Below are positions 35,743 to 44,925 of a DNA stretch of 64,000 nucleotides, one piece after another. The stretch spans positions 124,001 through 188,000 of the forward strand of contig NZ_SOFE01000004.1 of NCBI RefSeq assembly GCF_004402405.1, given 5' to 3'. Below the pieces are notes generated by a model. The model had not been told where the DNA came from, did no database searches, and worked only from the letters and a program-made list of their open reading frames with translations. How positions within the stretch are numbered: the stretch's first letter is position 1; the number at the start of each line of letters is the position of its first letter. Position numbers and translations under genes: made by a program. Source of the DNA: Cryobacterium levicorallinum (GTDB taxonomy: Bacteria > Actinomycetota > Actinomycetes > Actinomycetales > Microbacteriaceae).

Positions 35743-36837
35743 TCAAACCTGGATCTGCCCGACCGGCAGGGTGGAATCGGCGCCGAATTCGAGGGTCGAG
35801 GGCTCATGCCCGGCCATGATGAGTTGCGCGCCGAGGGCGGCGATCATGGCGCCGTTGTCGGTGCAGAGCGAGAGCGGCGGGATGCGCAGGACAACGCCGG
35901 CAGCATCCGTTCTCTCGGTGGCGACCTGGCGCAGTCGAGCGTTGGCGATGACGCCGCCGCCGAGCAGCAGCCGCGGCACGTCGTGGTCGGCGCACGCAGC
36001 GAGAGCTTTGGTGAGCAGAATGTCGACCACCGCCTCGCGAAAGCTCGCCGCGACGTCGGCTGTCGGCACGGGCTCGCCGGCGTCCTGGCGCTGTTCGACG
36101 AAGCGGGCGACCGAGGTCTTGAGGCCAGAGAAGGAGAAGTCGTAGCGGTGCGCGGCCATGTCCTTGGGCTGGCTGAGTCCGCGCGGAAAGCGGATGGCCT
36201 TCGGGTTGCCGAGGACTGCGACCCGGTCGATCTGCGGCCCGCCGGGGTAGGGCAGCGAGAGCAGCCGGGCGACCTTGTCGAAGGCCTCCCCGGCGGCGTC
36301 GTCGATGGTCTCACCGAGCAGCTCGACGTCGCTGACCAGGTCACGCACAAGCAGCAGCGAGGTGTGCCCGCCCGACACGAGCAGCGCGATCGTCGGGTAC
36401 TCGAGTGGCTCGGTGTCGTTGGTATTGGAAGCGCCGCGCAGCAGGTCGGCGCCGACGTGGCCGACCAGGTGGTTGACCGCGTAAATCGGTTTGTCGAGAG
36501 CGACGGCGAGCGCCTTGGCGGCGCCGACCCCGACCATGAGAGCTCCGGAGAGCCCCGGACCGCAGGTGACGGCGATGGCATCGAGATCACTCAAGCGAAT
36601 GCCGGCCTCGGCGACGGCCGCGTCAATGGCCGGCACGAGCTCATCGAGGTGGGCTCGCGCGGCAATTTCGGGCACGACGCCGCCGTAGCGGGCGTGTTCG
36701 TCCATCGAGCTCGCGATGGTGTTGGAGAGCAGGGTGGTTCCGCGCACGATGCCGATGCCGGTCTCGTCGCAGGAGGTTTCGATTCCGAGTACGAGCGGTT
36801 CTGATCGATTCAGGGCGGTGCGGTTCATGGTCGTCAC
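35743..36837 (-). CDS. tsaD: tRNA N6-adenosine threonylcarbamoyltransferase subunit TsaD
   Basis: This 364-residue protein transfers threonylcarbamoyl to A37 of ANN-decoding tRNAs, together with TsaB and TsaE. It has [15 protein letters not shown], the metal-binding [15 protein letters not shown] with the HxxxH pair, [33 protein letters not shown] and NARLR at the C-terminal half. The GTG at 36837 overlaps the RimI stop as GTGA and has GGAG five bases before it; the ATG at 36828 is an alternative. It ends the minus-strand tsaB-rimI-tsaD operon. Confidence 0.95.
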   Translation of the reverse strand: MTTMNRTALNRSEPLVLGIETSCDETGIGIVRGTTLLSNTIASSMDEHARYGGVVPEIAARAHLDELVPAIDAAVAEAGIRLSDLDAIAVTCGPGLSGALMVGVGAAKALAVALDKPIYAVNHLVGHVGADLLRGASNTNDTEPLEYPTIALLVSGGHTSLLLVRDLVSDVELLGETIDDAAGEAFDKVARLLSLPYPGGPQIDRVAVLGNPKAIRFPRGLSQPKDMAAHRYDFSFSGLKTSVARFVEQRQDAGEPVPTADVAASFREAVVDILLTKALAACADHDVPRLLLGGGVIANARLRQVATERTDAAGVVLRIPPLSLCTDNGAMIAALGAQLIMAGHEPSTLEFGADSTLPVGQIQV

Positions 36838-37355
36838 GGATTCTCCGCGGAGGTGGGCACGGCTGATTCTGGGGCGGTGAGCATAGATTCCAATTCTGGA
36901 ATATTCAGGCGCATGACGATGGCGTCGACGTTGTCGGGCTGGTAGTAGCCGCGGCGCACGCCGACCTCCACGAATCCGAGCCGATCGTAGAGACGCTGGG
37001 CGCTGGGGTTGTCGGCGCGCACTTCGAGAAACACCAGCCGGGCGCCGCGTTTGCGGGCCTCGGAGATGAGGGCCTGCATCAAGGTGCGTCCGAGGCCGTG
37101 GCCGCGGGCCGAGTCGGCGACGGCGATGGTCTGAATGTCGCCCTCGCTGGCTCCCTGCGGGGCGAGCAGTCCGGCGTAAGCCTCGATATTATCCGGGTCG
37201 TCCGGGGGAAAAGCAACAAGGTAATAGCAGGCGGGGTCGCCGAGATCCCGGGCCATCATCGGCTGTGACCAGGCATCGTTTTCAAAGATACTGGTTTCGA
37301 GGTGCATGATCGCCGCGAGGTCTGCCTCGTACGCACGGCGCAGCTGCCACGTCAT
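36834..37355 (-). CDS. rimI: Ribosomal protein bS18-alanine N-acetyltransferase RimI-like
   Basis: This 173-residue GNAT protein has [40 protein letters not shown] with the R-G-x-G-x-G acetyl-CoA loop, and [20 protein letters not shown] then [20 protein letters not shown]. These match RimI, which acetylates the N-terminus of ribosomal protein S18 in E. coli and is often embedded with tsaB and tsaD. The ATG at 37355 overlaps tsaB by ATGA. The C-terminal ~20 residues are unconserved. Confidence 0.92.
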   Translation of the reverse strand: MTWQLRRAYEADLAAIMHLETSIFENDAWSQPMMARDLGDPACYYLVAFPPDDPDNIEAYAGLLAPQGASEGDIQTIAVADSARGHGLGRTLMQALISEARKRGARLVFLEVRADNPSAQRLYDRLGFVEVGVRRGYYQPDNVDAIVMRLNIPELESMLTAPESAVPTSAENP

Positions 37356-37987
37356 CGGCTGACCCGCTTGGGTCCATTCGAGAGCGTGACGTCGGGTGAG
37401 CGCAGGTACAGCGGCTCGTTCGCGGCGAACGGGCGCCGATGGGCATAGTTGAGTTCGGCGACCAGACCGAGTTCCCCGGCCGACACCGTGGCGGCGTCGA
37501 GGCGCGGCCAGAGCGCGTGCTGCCAGGCGGGCTCGTCGAGTTCGGCCGGTTTGGCGAGTCCGGGTGGGCCGACGCGCACGGGCAGGCCGACGGCATCCGC
37601 TTCGCTGTAAGCACTCCAGTAGATTTCGCGGCGGCGAGCGTCGGTGACGACGACGAGCGGGCCGGTGTGGCCGCGACGGTAGTGGCCGTAGGCGATGGCG
37701 TCGTGGCTGATCACCGGCACGAGCGGCTTGCCGGCGCCGAGGGCGAACACGCGCGCCGAGGCGATGCCGACGCGCAGGCCGGTGAAGGGGCCCGGGCCCA
37801 TGCCGCCGACCACGCCGGAGAGATCCGCCGGGGTGATCTTCGCGTCAAGGAGGCAGTCGAGAATGAACGGGCCGACGATTTCGGCATGGCGCATGGTGTC
37901 AGCCTCGCCGCGTTCGGCGATTATCCCGCGGTCAAGGTCGACCACGGCGACACTCGTGCCGGCAGAGGTATCGATGGCAAGTAGCAC
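37352..37987 (-). CDS. tsaB: tRNA threonylcarbamoyladenosine biosynthesis protein TsaB
   Basis: This 211-residue protein is the TsaD-related partner. It has LLAIDTSAGTSVAVVD, TMRHAEIVGPFILDCLLDA, VVGGMGPGPFTGLRVGIASA and VVTDARRREIYWSAYSE. TsaB lacks the metal site and forms the TsaBD(E) complex. It is the first gene of the three-gene operon. tsaE, which normally sits directly upstream, is 12.3 kb away across the catabolic island. Confidence 0.94.
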   Translation of the reverse strand: MLLAIDTSAGTSVAVVDLDRGIIAERGEADTMRHAEIVGPFILDCLLDAKITPADLSGVVGGMGPGPFTGLRVGIASARVFALGAGKPLVPVISHDAIAYGHYRRGHTGPLVVVTDARRREIYWSAYSEADAVGLPVRVGPPGLAKPAELDEPAWQHALWPRLDAATVSAGELGLVAELNYAHRRPFAANEPLYLRSPDVTLSNGPKRVSR

Positions 37988-38029
37988 CCGCTCAGCCTAG
38001 CTTTGATGCGGCAGGCGCTGCGCGCGCGA

Positions 38030-39046
38030 TCAGGTCAGCGGAGTCCCACAGGGCGCGTACCCCTGCTCGCCGACGGCGAGCACAATCTTGCCCAGGGAGG
38101 AGTTGGCGCGCATGAGCGTCTGGGCGGCATCGGCCTCGGTCCACGGCATGATCCGGTCAACGAGCGGCCGCAATTCCGGTGCATCGAGATCGACTTCCGC
38201 GCGCAGGGCGGCGACGAGAACAGCCTTGTCGCTGGTCGAACGGGTGCGAAAGGTGACACCGACGAGGGCAAGCCGTTTATAGGCGAGAGCCTCCAGATCG
38301 AGGACTCCTTCGGACCCGCCGAGGCGGCCCACACCGATCAGGCGACCGGCGATGGCTGCTGAGCGGATGTTCTCGGCCAAATACGGTCCGCCGACGTGGT
38401 CGACGATGACGTCGGCGCCTTGGCCGTCGGTGAGCGCCAGAACCTCGTCGGAGAACCCCGTCTCCCCCACCACAATGACATGGTCAGCGCCGACCGAGCG
38501 GATGAGCGGCGTGGTGTCAGTGTTGCGGGTCGTGCCGATTACGAGCCCGGCACCCAGGAATTTGGCCAGCTGCACACACTGCAGCCCCACTGATGAAGCG
38601 GCGGCGTGCACCAACACGATATCGCCGGGCTGCAGTCGGCCATGGGTGCGCAGGGCGTTGTGTTCGGTCATGAGGCCGAGAACGGCGGCGGCACCTTCCG
38701 CGTAACTCCACGCCTGCGGAATCGGAATGGCCAGGCGCGCGTCGACCACGATTTGCTCGCTCAGGCCGCCACCGACCAGGGTCATCACGCGATCGCCCAC
38801 GAGAAGGTCAGTGACGTCCGAGCCCACCTCGATCACCTCGCCAGCGGCATCCAGCCCAACCACGGGCGGAGCACTTCCCGGCACAACCGGCTCATGGGTG
38901 CCGGCGCGCTGGGCCAGATCCGCGCGATTGACGGATGCCGCGTGCACGGCAATGCGCACTTCCGTCGGTCCCGGTACCGGAACGGATCGTTCACCCAAAA
39001 CCAGCTGCGGTCCGGCGCTGCCTTGCTCGATCAGAATTGCTTGCAT
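38030..39046 (-). CDS. MDR-superfamily NADPH:quinone oxidoreductase-like protein
   Basis: The 338-residue protein has the quinone-oxidoreductase type MDR fold: EVRIAVHAASVNRADLAQRA, PPVVGLDAAGEVIEVGSDVT, LVHAAASSVGLQCVQLAKFL with the NADPH loop, and a C-terminal LDAPELRPLVDRIMPWTEAD. The Cys/His zinc ligands of alcohol dehydrogenases are absent. Such enzymes reduce quinones or alpha,beta-unsaturated carbonyls. It lies divergently from the TRAP operon with a 257-base gap and is at the tsaB edge of the island; whether it belongs functionally is uncertain. Confidence 0.85.
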   Translation of the reverse strand: MQAILIEQGSAGPQLVLGERSVPVPGPTEVRIAVHAASVNRADLAQRAGTHEPVVPGSAPPVVGLDAAGEVIEVGSDVTDLLVGDRVMTLVGGGLSEQIVVDARLAIPIPQAWSYAEGAAAVLGLMTEHNALRTHGRLQPGDIVLVHAAASSVGLQCVQLAKFLGAGLVIGTTRNTDTTPLIRSVGADHVIVVGETGFSDEVLALTDGQGADVIVDHVGGPYLAENIRSAAIAGRLIGVGRLGGSEGVLDLEALAYKRLALVGVTFRTRSTSDKAVLVAALRAEVDLDAPELRPLVDRIMPWTEADAAQTLMRANSSLGKIVLAVGEQGYAPCGTPLT

Positions 39047-39176
39047 CAGTGGAAGTTTCCTTTCGTCGCCAGCGGGTCGGGCCTGCTCAGGCCCACCCGC
39101 TCGTTTCGTTTGATTATGGCTCAGGCACGTCTGGACAGGAATTCGCCCCAGCGCTTGGGGTGCTGCCCAAGTTTGT

Positions 39177-39230
39177 TTGACTTAGCACCACTCCGTGGGT
39201 AAGACTAAGTGGACTAGTCAGTTATTCACT
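39177..39230 (+). promoter_or_regulatory. Promoter and operator of the TRAP transporter operon (copy A)
   Basis: TTGACT (39177-39182), a 17-base spacer and TAAGAC (39200-39205) form the promoter. The operator core GTGGACTAGTCAGTTATTCA immediately follows and overlaps the expected start of transcription. The same layout recurs upstream of the atoE-like gene and the CoA-transferase gene. A downstream block GCGTTGCGGAC is also shared with copy B. Confidence 0.75.
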
Positions 39231-39303
39231 TTCATTCCGCGGCGTTGCGGACACCAGAGTCATCGTGCTCCGGAGTCTGAACGCCAGACTCAGGAGATCA
39301 GCA

Positions 39304-40365
39304 ATGAAGATTCGACGTTCGCGCAAAATTGGTCTATTCGCCGCTGCCATGCTTCCTGTGATCGCATTGACCGCGTGTTCAGCCGCCGACGACGGCGCCA
39401 CTGCATCGGGCGAGTGCGGCGAGGTGAATCTGCGCCTGTCCCACCAGTGGCCGGATGCTTCGGGAGAAGACGGCGATTTCCGTTCGCTCCTCGCGGCAAA
39501 CTTTGCGACCGACGTCGAGGCAGCGACGGACGGCCAGGTCAAGATTGAGATCTTCCCGAACAGCTCACTGTCGAAGGCAACCGAGCAGTACGACGCCATG
39601 GCTCAGGGCGCCATTGACATGTCGGTCTTTCCGCTCGACTACGCATCGGGCCGCGTTCCCGAATTCAGCGTCACCCTGATGCCGGCCCTCGTGCGCAGCC
39701 ACGCGCAGGCTCAGGCCTGGCAGACCTCGCCCATCGGCGACAAGCTCGTCGAAACGATGGAAAAGAACGGCGCCAAGCCGTTGGTCTGGGTCTGGAACGC
39801 CGGCGGGATCGGAACCAAGGGAGACGCCGTGCAGACACCGGATGACGTGACCCCGGGCATGACCATGCGGGCCGCCGGCGGCTACGTCGAGCACATGCTC
39901 ACCGATGCCGGTGCCGGCATCACGAGCCTCCCGTCGAGCGAGATCTACACGGCCATGCAGACCGGCGTACTGGACGCCGCCGTCACCTCGGCCGGTTCAT
40001 TCGCCTCGTACAACTTGCAGGAACAGCTCTCGTCCTACACCTCGCCGACCGATAACACGTTCTGGTTCATGTTCGAGCCTTTGATCATCAGCACCGAGTC
40101 CTTTGACAAGCTGTGCACCGACCAGCAGGACGCCCTGGTCGAGGTCGGCGAAAGCCTGCAGGACTTCGCCTACGAGGCATCCGAAGCGGATGACGCCAAG
40201 GTCGACAAGCTCTTCGCTGAAGCCGGCGTCGACGTCGTACAAATGGACGATGCCGCCTTCGCCGAGTGGGAAGAGCTCGCGCAGCAGCAGTGGACCGACT
40301 TCGCCGCCGACGTTGACGGCGGCGACGAGCTGCTCGAACTCGCCAAGAGTGTCGACTTCGAGTGA
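39304..40365 (+). CDS. dctP: TRAP transporter substrate-binding lipoprotein (DctP type)
   Basis: The 353-residue protein has a lipoprotein signal (MLPVIALTACSA) and the DctP fold: VNLRLSHQWPDASGEDGD, GQVKIEIFPNSSLSKATEQY, GAIDMSVFPLDYASGRVPEF and EIYTAMQTGVLDAAVTSAGS. It captures a carboxylate for the DctQM permease. The conserved Arg that salt-bridges the carboxylate of most DctP ligands should be in GMTMRAAGGYVEHML. CAGGAG lies seven bases before the ATG. The stop overlaps dctQ as GTGA. The ligand is unknown. Confidence 0.92.
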   Translation: MKIRRSRKIGLFAAAMLPVIALTACSAADDGATASGECGEVNLRLSHQWPDASGEDGDFRSLLAANFATDVEAATDGQVKIEIFPNSSLSKATEQYDAMAQGAIDMSVFPLDYASGRVPEFSVTLMPALVRSHAQAQAWQTSPIGDKLVETMEKNGAKPLVWVWNAGGIGTKGDAVQTPDDVTPGMTMRAAGGYVEHMLTDAGAGITSLPSSEIYTAMQTGVLDAAVTSAGSFASYNLQEQLSSYTSPTDNTFWFMFEPLIISTESFDKLCTDQQDALVEVGESLQDFAYEASEADDAKVDKLFAEAGVDVVQMDDAAFAEWEELAQQQWTDFAADVDGGDELLELAKSVDFE

Positions 40366-41006
40366 CGAACGCACAAGCCGCTCGCTGGAAGTACACCCTA
40401 GAATTTCGCTGGGCCAACGCAACCTCGAAGATCACCGGTTATCTGAGCGGTTTGGCGCTGCTCGCGGCAACGTTCACGATGATGCACGGCGTGGCCTCCC
40501 GCTACTTCTTCGGTCATCCCACGATCTGGCAAACCGAGTTCAGCATCTACCTGCTCATGTTCGTCACCTTCGTTGGGGCAGCTTACGGATTGCGCCACCA
40601 CGCCCATGTGGGCGTTGACCTGCTGGTGCAGAGCGCCCCGCCACGCGTGCAGCTCATCTTGCGTCTGGTGTCGTCCGTGCTGTCCCTGCTCGTCATCATC
40701 GTCGTGGCGTACACCGCGACCGCTATGTGGTGGGAAGCCACCGAGGGCGGGTGGACGAGTTCCACCGCCTGGCGGGCTCCACTTTCGCTGGTCTACGCGA
40801 TCCTGCCGCTCGGCATGCTGCTGATCGCCTGCCAGTACATCGCCTTCATCATTGAGGGCGTGCAGGGTCTGCTCGGCACGGTGAGCCTCGACCGGGTCGA
40901 GCTGCTGAGTCAGTTCAACCCCGAACTCGCCGACCTGCAGGCCGCAGCCGTCGACGAATCATCCCCCTCGCCGATCACGGCACCATCACTCACCGGGAGG
41001 TCCTGA
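40362..41006 (+). CDS. dctQ: TRAP transporter small membrane subunit (DctQ type)
   Basis: The 214-residue protein has four helices and the DctQ pattern: KITGYLSGLALLAATFTMMH, GHPTIWQTEFSIYLLMFVTF, AAYGLRHHAHVGVDLLVQ and SLVYAILPLGMLLIACQYIA. It joins DctM in the sodium-driven permease. GTG at 40362 overlaps the dctP stop. The hydrophilic C-terminal tail of about 40 residues is longer than usual. Confidence 0.92.
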   Translation: MTNAQAARWKYTLEFRWANATSKITGYLSGLALLAATFTMMHGVASRYFFGHPTIWQTEFSIYLLMFVTFVGAAYGLRHHAHVGVDLLVQSAPPRVQLILRLVSSVLSLLVIIVVAYTATAMWWEATEGGWTSSTAWRAPLSLVYAILPLGMLLIACQYIAFIIEGVQGLLGTVSLDRVELLSQFNPELADLQAAAVDESSPSPITAPSLTGRS

Positions 41007-41007
41007 A

Positions 41008-42435
41008 ATGGAACCGTTGCTGCAGGGCGCCATTATCGCCGCCATCGCACTGGCTGCATTTCTGCTGGGTATGCCCATCGCATTCGCGCTGGGGTTCACC
41101 TCCATCGTGTCGATCTGGCTGTTCCTCGGGCCGAGCCAGGTTGATCTGTTCGGCAAGTTCGTCTTCGATTCGACCAACGACTTCGGGCTGCTGGCCATTC
41201 CGTTGTTCGTACTCATGGGCAACGTGTTCGGCGGGTCAACGGTCAGTAAACACCTGTTCGAGGCCGGTGAAGCCTGGTTGTCCCGCGTGCGCGGTGGGCT
41301 GGCCATGAGCAGCATCGTGGCCTCTGCGGTATTTGCGGCCATCTCCGGATCCAGCTCGGCCACCGCAGCGGCGATCGGCGGCGTTGCCGTTCCCGAGATG
41401 GAGAAGCGCGGCTACTCCCAGCGAGTCGCGGCCGGAGCAGTCGCCGCCGGCGGCACCCTCGGCATCCTCATTCCGCCGAGCGTCACCCTGATCCTCTACG
41501 GCATCGCCTCCGAGGAGTCCATCGGCCAGCTGTTCGCCGCCGGTGTCATACCTGGCATCATCATCACGGTCATGTTCTGCGTCTGGATTTACATCGCGAC
41601 CGGAATCGACCAGCGCCGAGCCACCCGCATCGTCGAGCGCGAATTTGCGGTCGCGGCAGCGAGCGAAGCGGCGGCCGGCCGAACGATGACGCGAGAGGCG
41701 GAACCGAGCGGCACCGCAACATCCGTTCTGACCCGCCAGAGTGGGGATATCGTTGCCCCGACGTACAGCTGGCCGACCAAGTGGACCGCGCTGGTGAAGG
41801 TGCTGCCGTTTGTGTTCCTGATTGTGGCTGTGCTCGGCACGCTCTATGCGGGCGTCGCGACGCCGAGCGAGGCGGCAGCCGTTGGCGTCGTGCTGGTGTT
41901 GCTGCTCGTGGGCGTGGCCTATCGCGGCTTGAAGGGTAAGCAGTTTCTCAAGATTCTGCTCGACACGACCAACCAGAGCACGATGATTCTCATGATCACG
42001 GCCTTTTCCGGCGTGATCGCCCTGGTACTGAGCTTTCTGCGCGTGCCCCAGGAACTGGCCAGCATCGTCACCGAGCTGGACGTGAACAAATGGGTCGTCA
42101 TGATCGTGATCAACCTCGTGCTGTTGGTGATGGGATTGTTCCTGCCGCCGGTGTCGATCGTCGTCATGGTCACCCCAATTCTGTATCCCCTGATCATGGG
42201 GCTCGGATTCGACCCGATCTGGTTCGGCATCATCATGACCATCAACATGGAGGTCGGCCTCATCACGCCGCCGGTCGGGCTGAACCTGTACGTGCTCAAG
42301 GGCATCCTGCCGCACATCGCGCTCAAGGACATCATCATGGGTTCTCTGCCCTACGTCGGTGTGCTCGGGCTGGCGATTGCGCTGTTCTCGTTCTTCCCGT
42401 CGCTGATCACCTGGCTGCCGGACCTTCTCTATTAG
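41008..42435 (+). CDS. dctM: TRAP transporter large permease (DctM type)
   Basis: This 475-residue protein has about 12 helices with DctM signatures: FLLGMPIAFALGFTSIVSIW, SSIVASAVFAAISGSSSATA, GGTLGILIPPSVTLILYGIA and GLITPPVGLNLYVLKGI near the end. It is the ion-coupled channel subunit. About 55 residues between the two halves (ATRIVEREFAVAAASEAAAG onward) form an extra cytoplasmic loop that typical DctM proteins of ~425 residues lack. One base separates it from dctQ. Confidence 0.93.
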   Translation: MEPLLQGAIIAAIALAAFLLGMPIAFALGFTSIVSIWLFLGPSQVDLFGKFVFDSTNDFGLLAIPLFVLMGNVFGGSTVSKHLFEAGEAWLSRVRGGLAMSSIVASAVFAAISGSSSATAAAIGGVAVPEMEKRGYSQRVAAGAVAAGGTLGILIPPSVTLILYGIASEESIGQLFAAGVIPGIIITVMFCVWIYIATGIDQRRATRIVEREFAVAAASEAAAGRTMTREAEPSGTATSVLTRQSGDIVAPTYSWPTKWTALVKVLPFVFLIVAVLGTLYAGVATPSEAAAVGVVLVLLLVGVAYRGLKGKQFLKILLDTTNQSTMILMITAFSGVIALVLSFLRVPQELASIVTELDVNKWVVMIVINLVLLVMGLFLPPVSIVVMVTPILYPLIMGLGFDPIWFGIIMTINMEVGLITPPVGLNLYVLKGILPHIALKDIIMGSLPYVGVLGLAIALFSFFPSLITWLPDLLY

Positions 42436-42448
42436 AACGGATGCTGTC

Positions 42449-43117
42449 ATGACCGAAAACACCGTCGTCACCTTCGACCTGTTCAGTGCTCTTCTAGACT
42501 CGCGGGCCGGTGGTGCGGCGGTGTTTGGGCACCTGGCTGAGGCCGCGGGGTGGTCCCCTAGCGGCACCGAGATCTACGACACCTGGGATGCGCTCAACAA
42601 AACCGCCCAGCGGGATTGCCGGGACTGGGTACCCTACGTCGATCTCGCCGCGAGCGCCCTGGCCCGATGCTACGAGCGGCTCGGAATCGTCGGACGCCCG
42701 GAGCACGACTGGTCGGTGGTGCTCGAGTCGATGTCCGACTGGCCGCTGTGGCCAGACGTTGCGGAGGTCCTGCCCCAACTGGCGACGCGGTATCGCATCG
42801 GCGTGCTGTCCAACGTCGACACGGCCGTGTTCGCCCGCACCCGGGCGGCGCGGTTTTTCGAGGCCGAGCACGTTTTCACGTCGGAACGACTGGGCGTGTA
42901 CAAACCCAATCCGGCCATCTATGACCGAGCTCAGCAGGCGTGTTCTGCCCTCGTGCATGTTGCCAGCTCGGCACGCGATGTGCGCGGTGCCCTCGAATCG
43001 GGGATCCCAGTGATCCGGCTGCGCCGCGACGGCCATCAGCTCGACCCTGCCGGCCCGACTCCGAGCCGGGAGGCTGCGAGTATGGCCGACCTTCAGACCT
43101 TGCTGGCCGATTTCTAG
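42449..43117 (+). CDS. HAD-superfamily hydrolase, L-2-haloacid dehalogenase-like
   Basis: The 222-residue protein begins VVTFDLFSALLDSRAGGAAV. The first Asp (nucleophile) is present, but the second acid of phosphatase-type DxD is Phe, as in haloacid dehalogenases with DxYGT. Later motifs are GVLSNVDTAVFARTR, LGVYKPNPAIYDRA with the Lys, and HVASSARDVRGALESGIPVI. It may cleave C-halogen or another bond rather than a phosphate. It follows dctM by 13 bases and is probably in the same transcript. Its substrate is likely to be related to the transported carboxylate. Confidence 0.75.
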   Translation: MTENTVVTFDLFSALLDSRAGGAAVFGHLAEAAGWSPSGTEIYDTWDALNKTAQRDCRDWVPYVDLAASALARCYERLGIVGRPEHDWSVVLESMSDWPLWPDVAEVLPQLATRYRIGVLSNVDTAVFARTRAARFFEAEHVFTSERLGVYKPNPAIYDRAQQACSALVHVASSARDVRGALESGIPVIRLRRDGHQLDPAGPTPSREAASMADLQTLLADF

Positions 43118-43147
43118 CCGCAACGACGTCGTACCCAACGAGTTCCA

Positions 43148-43200
43148 TTGACTTGTGTGCGGAATCTGCGTAAGACTTACTGGACTGGTGAGTTGTTCAC
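43148..43200 (+). promoter_or_regulatory. Promoter and operator upstream of the atoE-like gene (copy B)
   Basis: TTGACT (43148-43153), a 17-base spacer and TAAGAC (43171-43176), followed by CTGGACTGGTGAGTTGTTCA. It aligns with copy A over about 70 bases including a downstream GCTGCGGACA and GTGCTCC, so the two look duplicated. Confidence 0.75.
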
Positions 43201-43276
43201 CAGGTAACCGTAGCGCTGCGGACAACTGAGTGATCAGTGCTCCTGAGCCGCCGCGCTCGACCCAAGGAGAGCACCC

Positions 43277-43363
43277 ATGGCCATTCAAGGCTCACGACAA
43301 ATACGTCCGCAAACGGCGGCGACCCTGCCCGCGGTCTGCGTTGTCGAGATCGAGGGGATCTAG
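43277..43363 (+). CDS. 28-residue leader-type peptide, translationally coupled to the atoE-like gene
   Basis: ATG at 43277 is preceded by AAGGAG at seven bases, a stronger signal than the next gene has. The frame MAIQGSRQIRPQTAATLPAV then CVVEIEGI ends in TAG two bases before the transporter GTG. I do not recognise the peptide. It may be a coupling or attenuating leader, or a decayed N-terminus of another gene. Confidence 0.4.
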   Translation: MAIQGSRQIRPQTAATLPAVCVVEIEGI

Positions 43364-43365
43364 AC

Positions 43366-44742
43366 GTGGCCATAGCACCTCCCGATTCGAAGCCGAAATC
43401 GTCGGGGCTCTCGGCCCTGATGCGGCCGGTCAACTTGGTCGTGGAAAGATACATTCCGAGTGCGCTGGCGTTCGCCATCACGCTGACCTTCGTGGTGGCT
43501 ATTCTTGCCTTGATCCTGACCGATGCCGGGCCGGTAGAGGTCATCAACGGGTGGGGTGATGGTCTTTCCGGCCTGCTGGCGTTCATGACGCAGATGGCGC
43601 TCATTCTCCTGCTCGGCCACACCCTGGCCAACACCGGGCCTGTGCGCAAGGCACTGGCCAGGCTCGGCGGCCTTCCGAAGACCGTTATTCAGGCCTACCT
43701 GTTTGTTTTTGTTATCGCCGCCGTTGCGTCGCTCATCTCCTGGGGGCTTGGCCTGGTGGTTGGCGTTTTGGTGGCTAAGGAAGTTGCCGAACAAGGACGG
43801 CAAAAGGGACTGAACCTGCACTTCCCCTTGCTGGTGGCCGCTGGCTATTCCGGATACGTCATCTGGCACATGGGCTATTCGGGTTCCGGTACGCTCACGG
43901 CGGCCACCGAAGGTTCGTTCATCGCCGAGCAACTGGGCCGCACCATTCCGATCAGTGAGACCATTTTTTCGTGGTGGAACATGACTGCTGCGGTCGTCAC
44001 AATCCTCGTCGTGGCCCTCGCACTGGCCTTGGTCGCGCCGCGCCGTGGCGACAAGGTCATCGAATTGGGCTTCGATGCCCGGAACACCGACACAATCGAC
44101 GATGAAGTCGTGACCCCGGCCGATCGCATCGACGCCAGCCGCATCCTCACTCTGCTGGTTGGCCTTGCCCTAACCGCATACATAGTCATCCACTATGTGC
44201 AGGGCGGTACGGCAGGCCTTGATATCGTCAATTGGACCTTCCTGGCGCTGATTTTCTTGCTCGTGCGTAATCCGTTTGAGCTGATTACGTTGGTCAAAAA
44301 CGCGGCGTCCAATGTCGGTGAGATCCTGCTTCAATTCCCGCTGTACGCCGGAATTATGGGGATTCTGGCCACGACCGGGCTGATCACCGTCTTCTCAGAC
44401 TTCGTCGTCAGCGTCGCCACGCCCGCCACGTTTGGCGTACTGGCGTTTCTCTCTGCCGGAGTTGTCAACTTCTTTGTGCCATCCGGCGGCGGTCAGTTTG
44501 CCGTGCAGGGGCCGATCATGCTCGACGCTGCGCAACGCCTGGGCGTCGACCCCTCGGTGGCTATCATGGCAATCGCCTACGGCGACCAGTGGACGAACAT
44601 GATTCAGCCGTTCTGGGCGCTGCCCGTACTGGCCATTGCGGCCTTGAAGATGCGCGATATCCTCGGCTACACCATGGTCACCCTGATCGCCTCCGGACTC
44701 GTGTTCGGAGTAACGATGCTGCTGGTCGGCTCCGGAGCCTAA
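43366..44742 (+). CDS. atoE: Short-chain fatty acid transporter (AtoE family)
   Basis: This 458-residue protein with 11-12 helices matches AtoE/TIGR00366: WGDGLSGLLAFMTQMALILL, GHTLANTGPVRKALARLGGL, ISWGLGLVVGVLVAKEVAEQ, NFFVPSGGGQFAVQGPIM and MAIAYGDQWTNMIQPFWALP. E. coli AtoE imports acetoacetate and other short-chain acids. The GTG at 43366 has GAGGGG eight bases before it and follows the small leader frame. Its own copy of the regulon promoter lies about 165 bases upstream. Confidence 0.85.
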   Translation: MAIAPPDSKPKSSGLSALMRPVNLVVERYIPSALAFAITLTFVVAILALILTDAGPVEVINGWGDGLSGLLAFMTQMALILLLGHTLANTGPVRKALARLGGLPKTVIQAYLFVFVIAAVASLISWGLGLVVGVLVAKEVAEQGRQKGLNLHFPLLVAAGYSGYVIWHMGYSGSGTLTAATEGSFIAEQLGRTIPISETIFSWWNMTAAVVTILVVALALALVAPRRGDKVIELGFDARNTDTIDDEVVTPADRIDASRILTLLVGLALTAYIVIHYVQGGTAGLDIVNWTFLALIFLLVRNPFELITLVKNAASNVGEILLQFPLYAGIMGILATTGLITVFSDFVVSVATPATFGVLAFLSAGVVNFFVPSGGGQFAVQGPIMLDAAQRLGVDPSVAIMAIAYGDQWTNMIQPFWALPVLAIAALKMRDILGYTMVTLIASGLVFGVTMLLVGSGA

Positions 44743-44757
44743 TCCGAAGTTTCGAGC

Positions 44758-44806
44758 CTGTTGAGCTCCTCTCCCCCGGTCGCCGCGTGGGACAGGGGCT
44801 CAACAG
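44758..44806. other. 13-bp stem with long loop after the atoE-like gene
   Basis: CTGTTGAGCTCCT pairs with AGGGGCTCAACAG (one wobble) across a 23-base loop. It may be an mRNA-end structure; there is no T run. Confidence 0.4.
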
Positions 44807-44836
44807 TTCAGTCTGACCGCAAGGGCGACATAGAAA

Positions 44837-44865
44837 TGCCCCGAGCCGGCGACCGGCACGGGGCA
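44837..44865. terminator. Stem-loop between the convergent atoE-like and amidase genes
   Basis: TGCCCCGAGCCGG and CCGGCACGGGGCA pair with one internal mismatch around CGA. It is 61 bases past the amidase stop and probably serves both directions, though it lacks a T run. Confidence 0.55.
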
Positions 44866-44925
44866 CCTCTGCACGTGAGCTCTGGCTAGCGCACCTGCCG
44901 GCGAGCACATCCCGCGTGGTATCAG

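Noticed and set aside
43237-43365. N-terminal extension of the AtoE-like protein from 43237.
   Set aside because: The added residues lack homology and overlap a better-supported leader frame; GTG 43366 has a proper ribosome-binding site.
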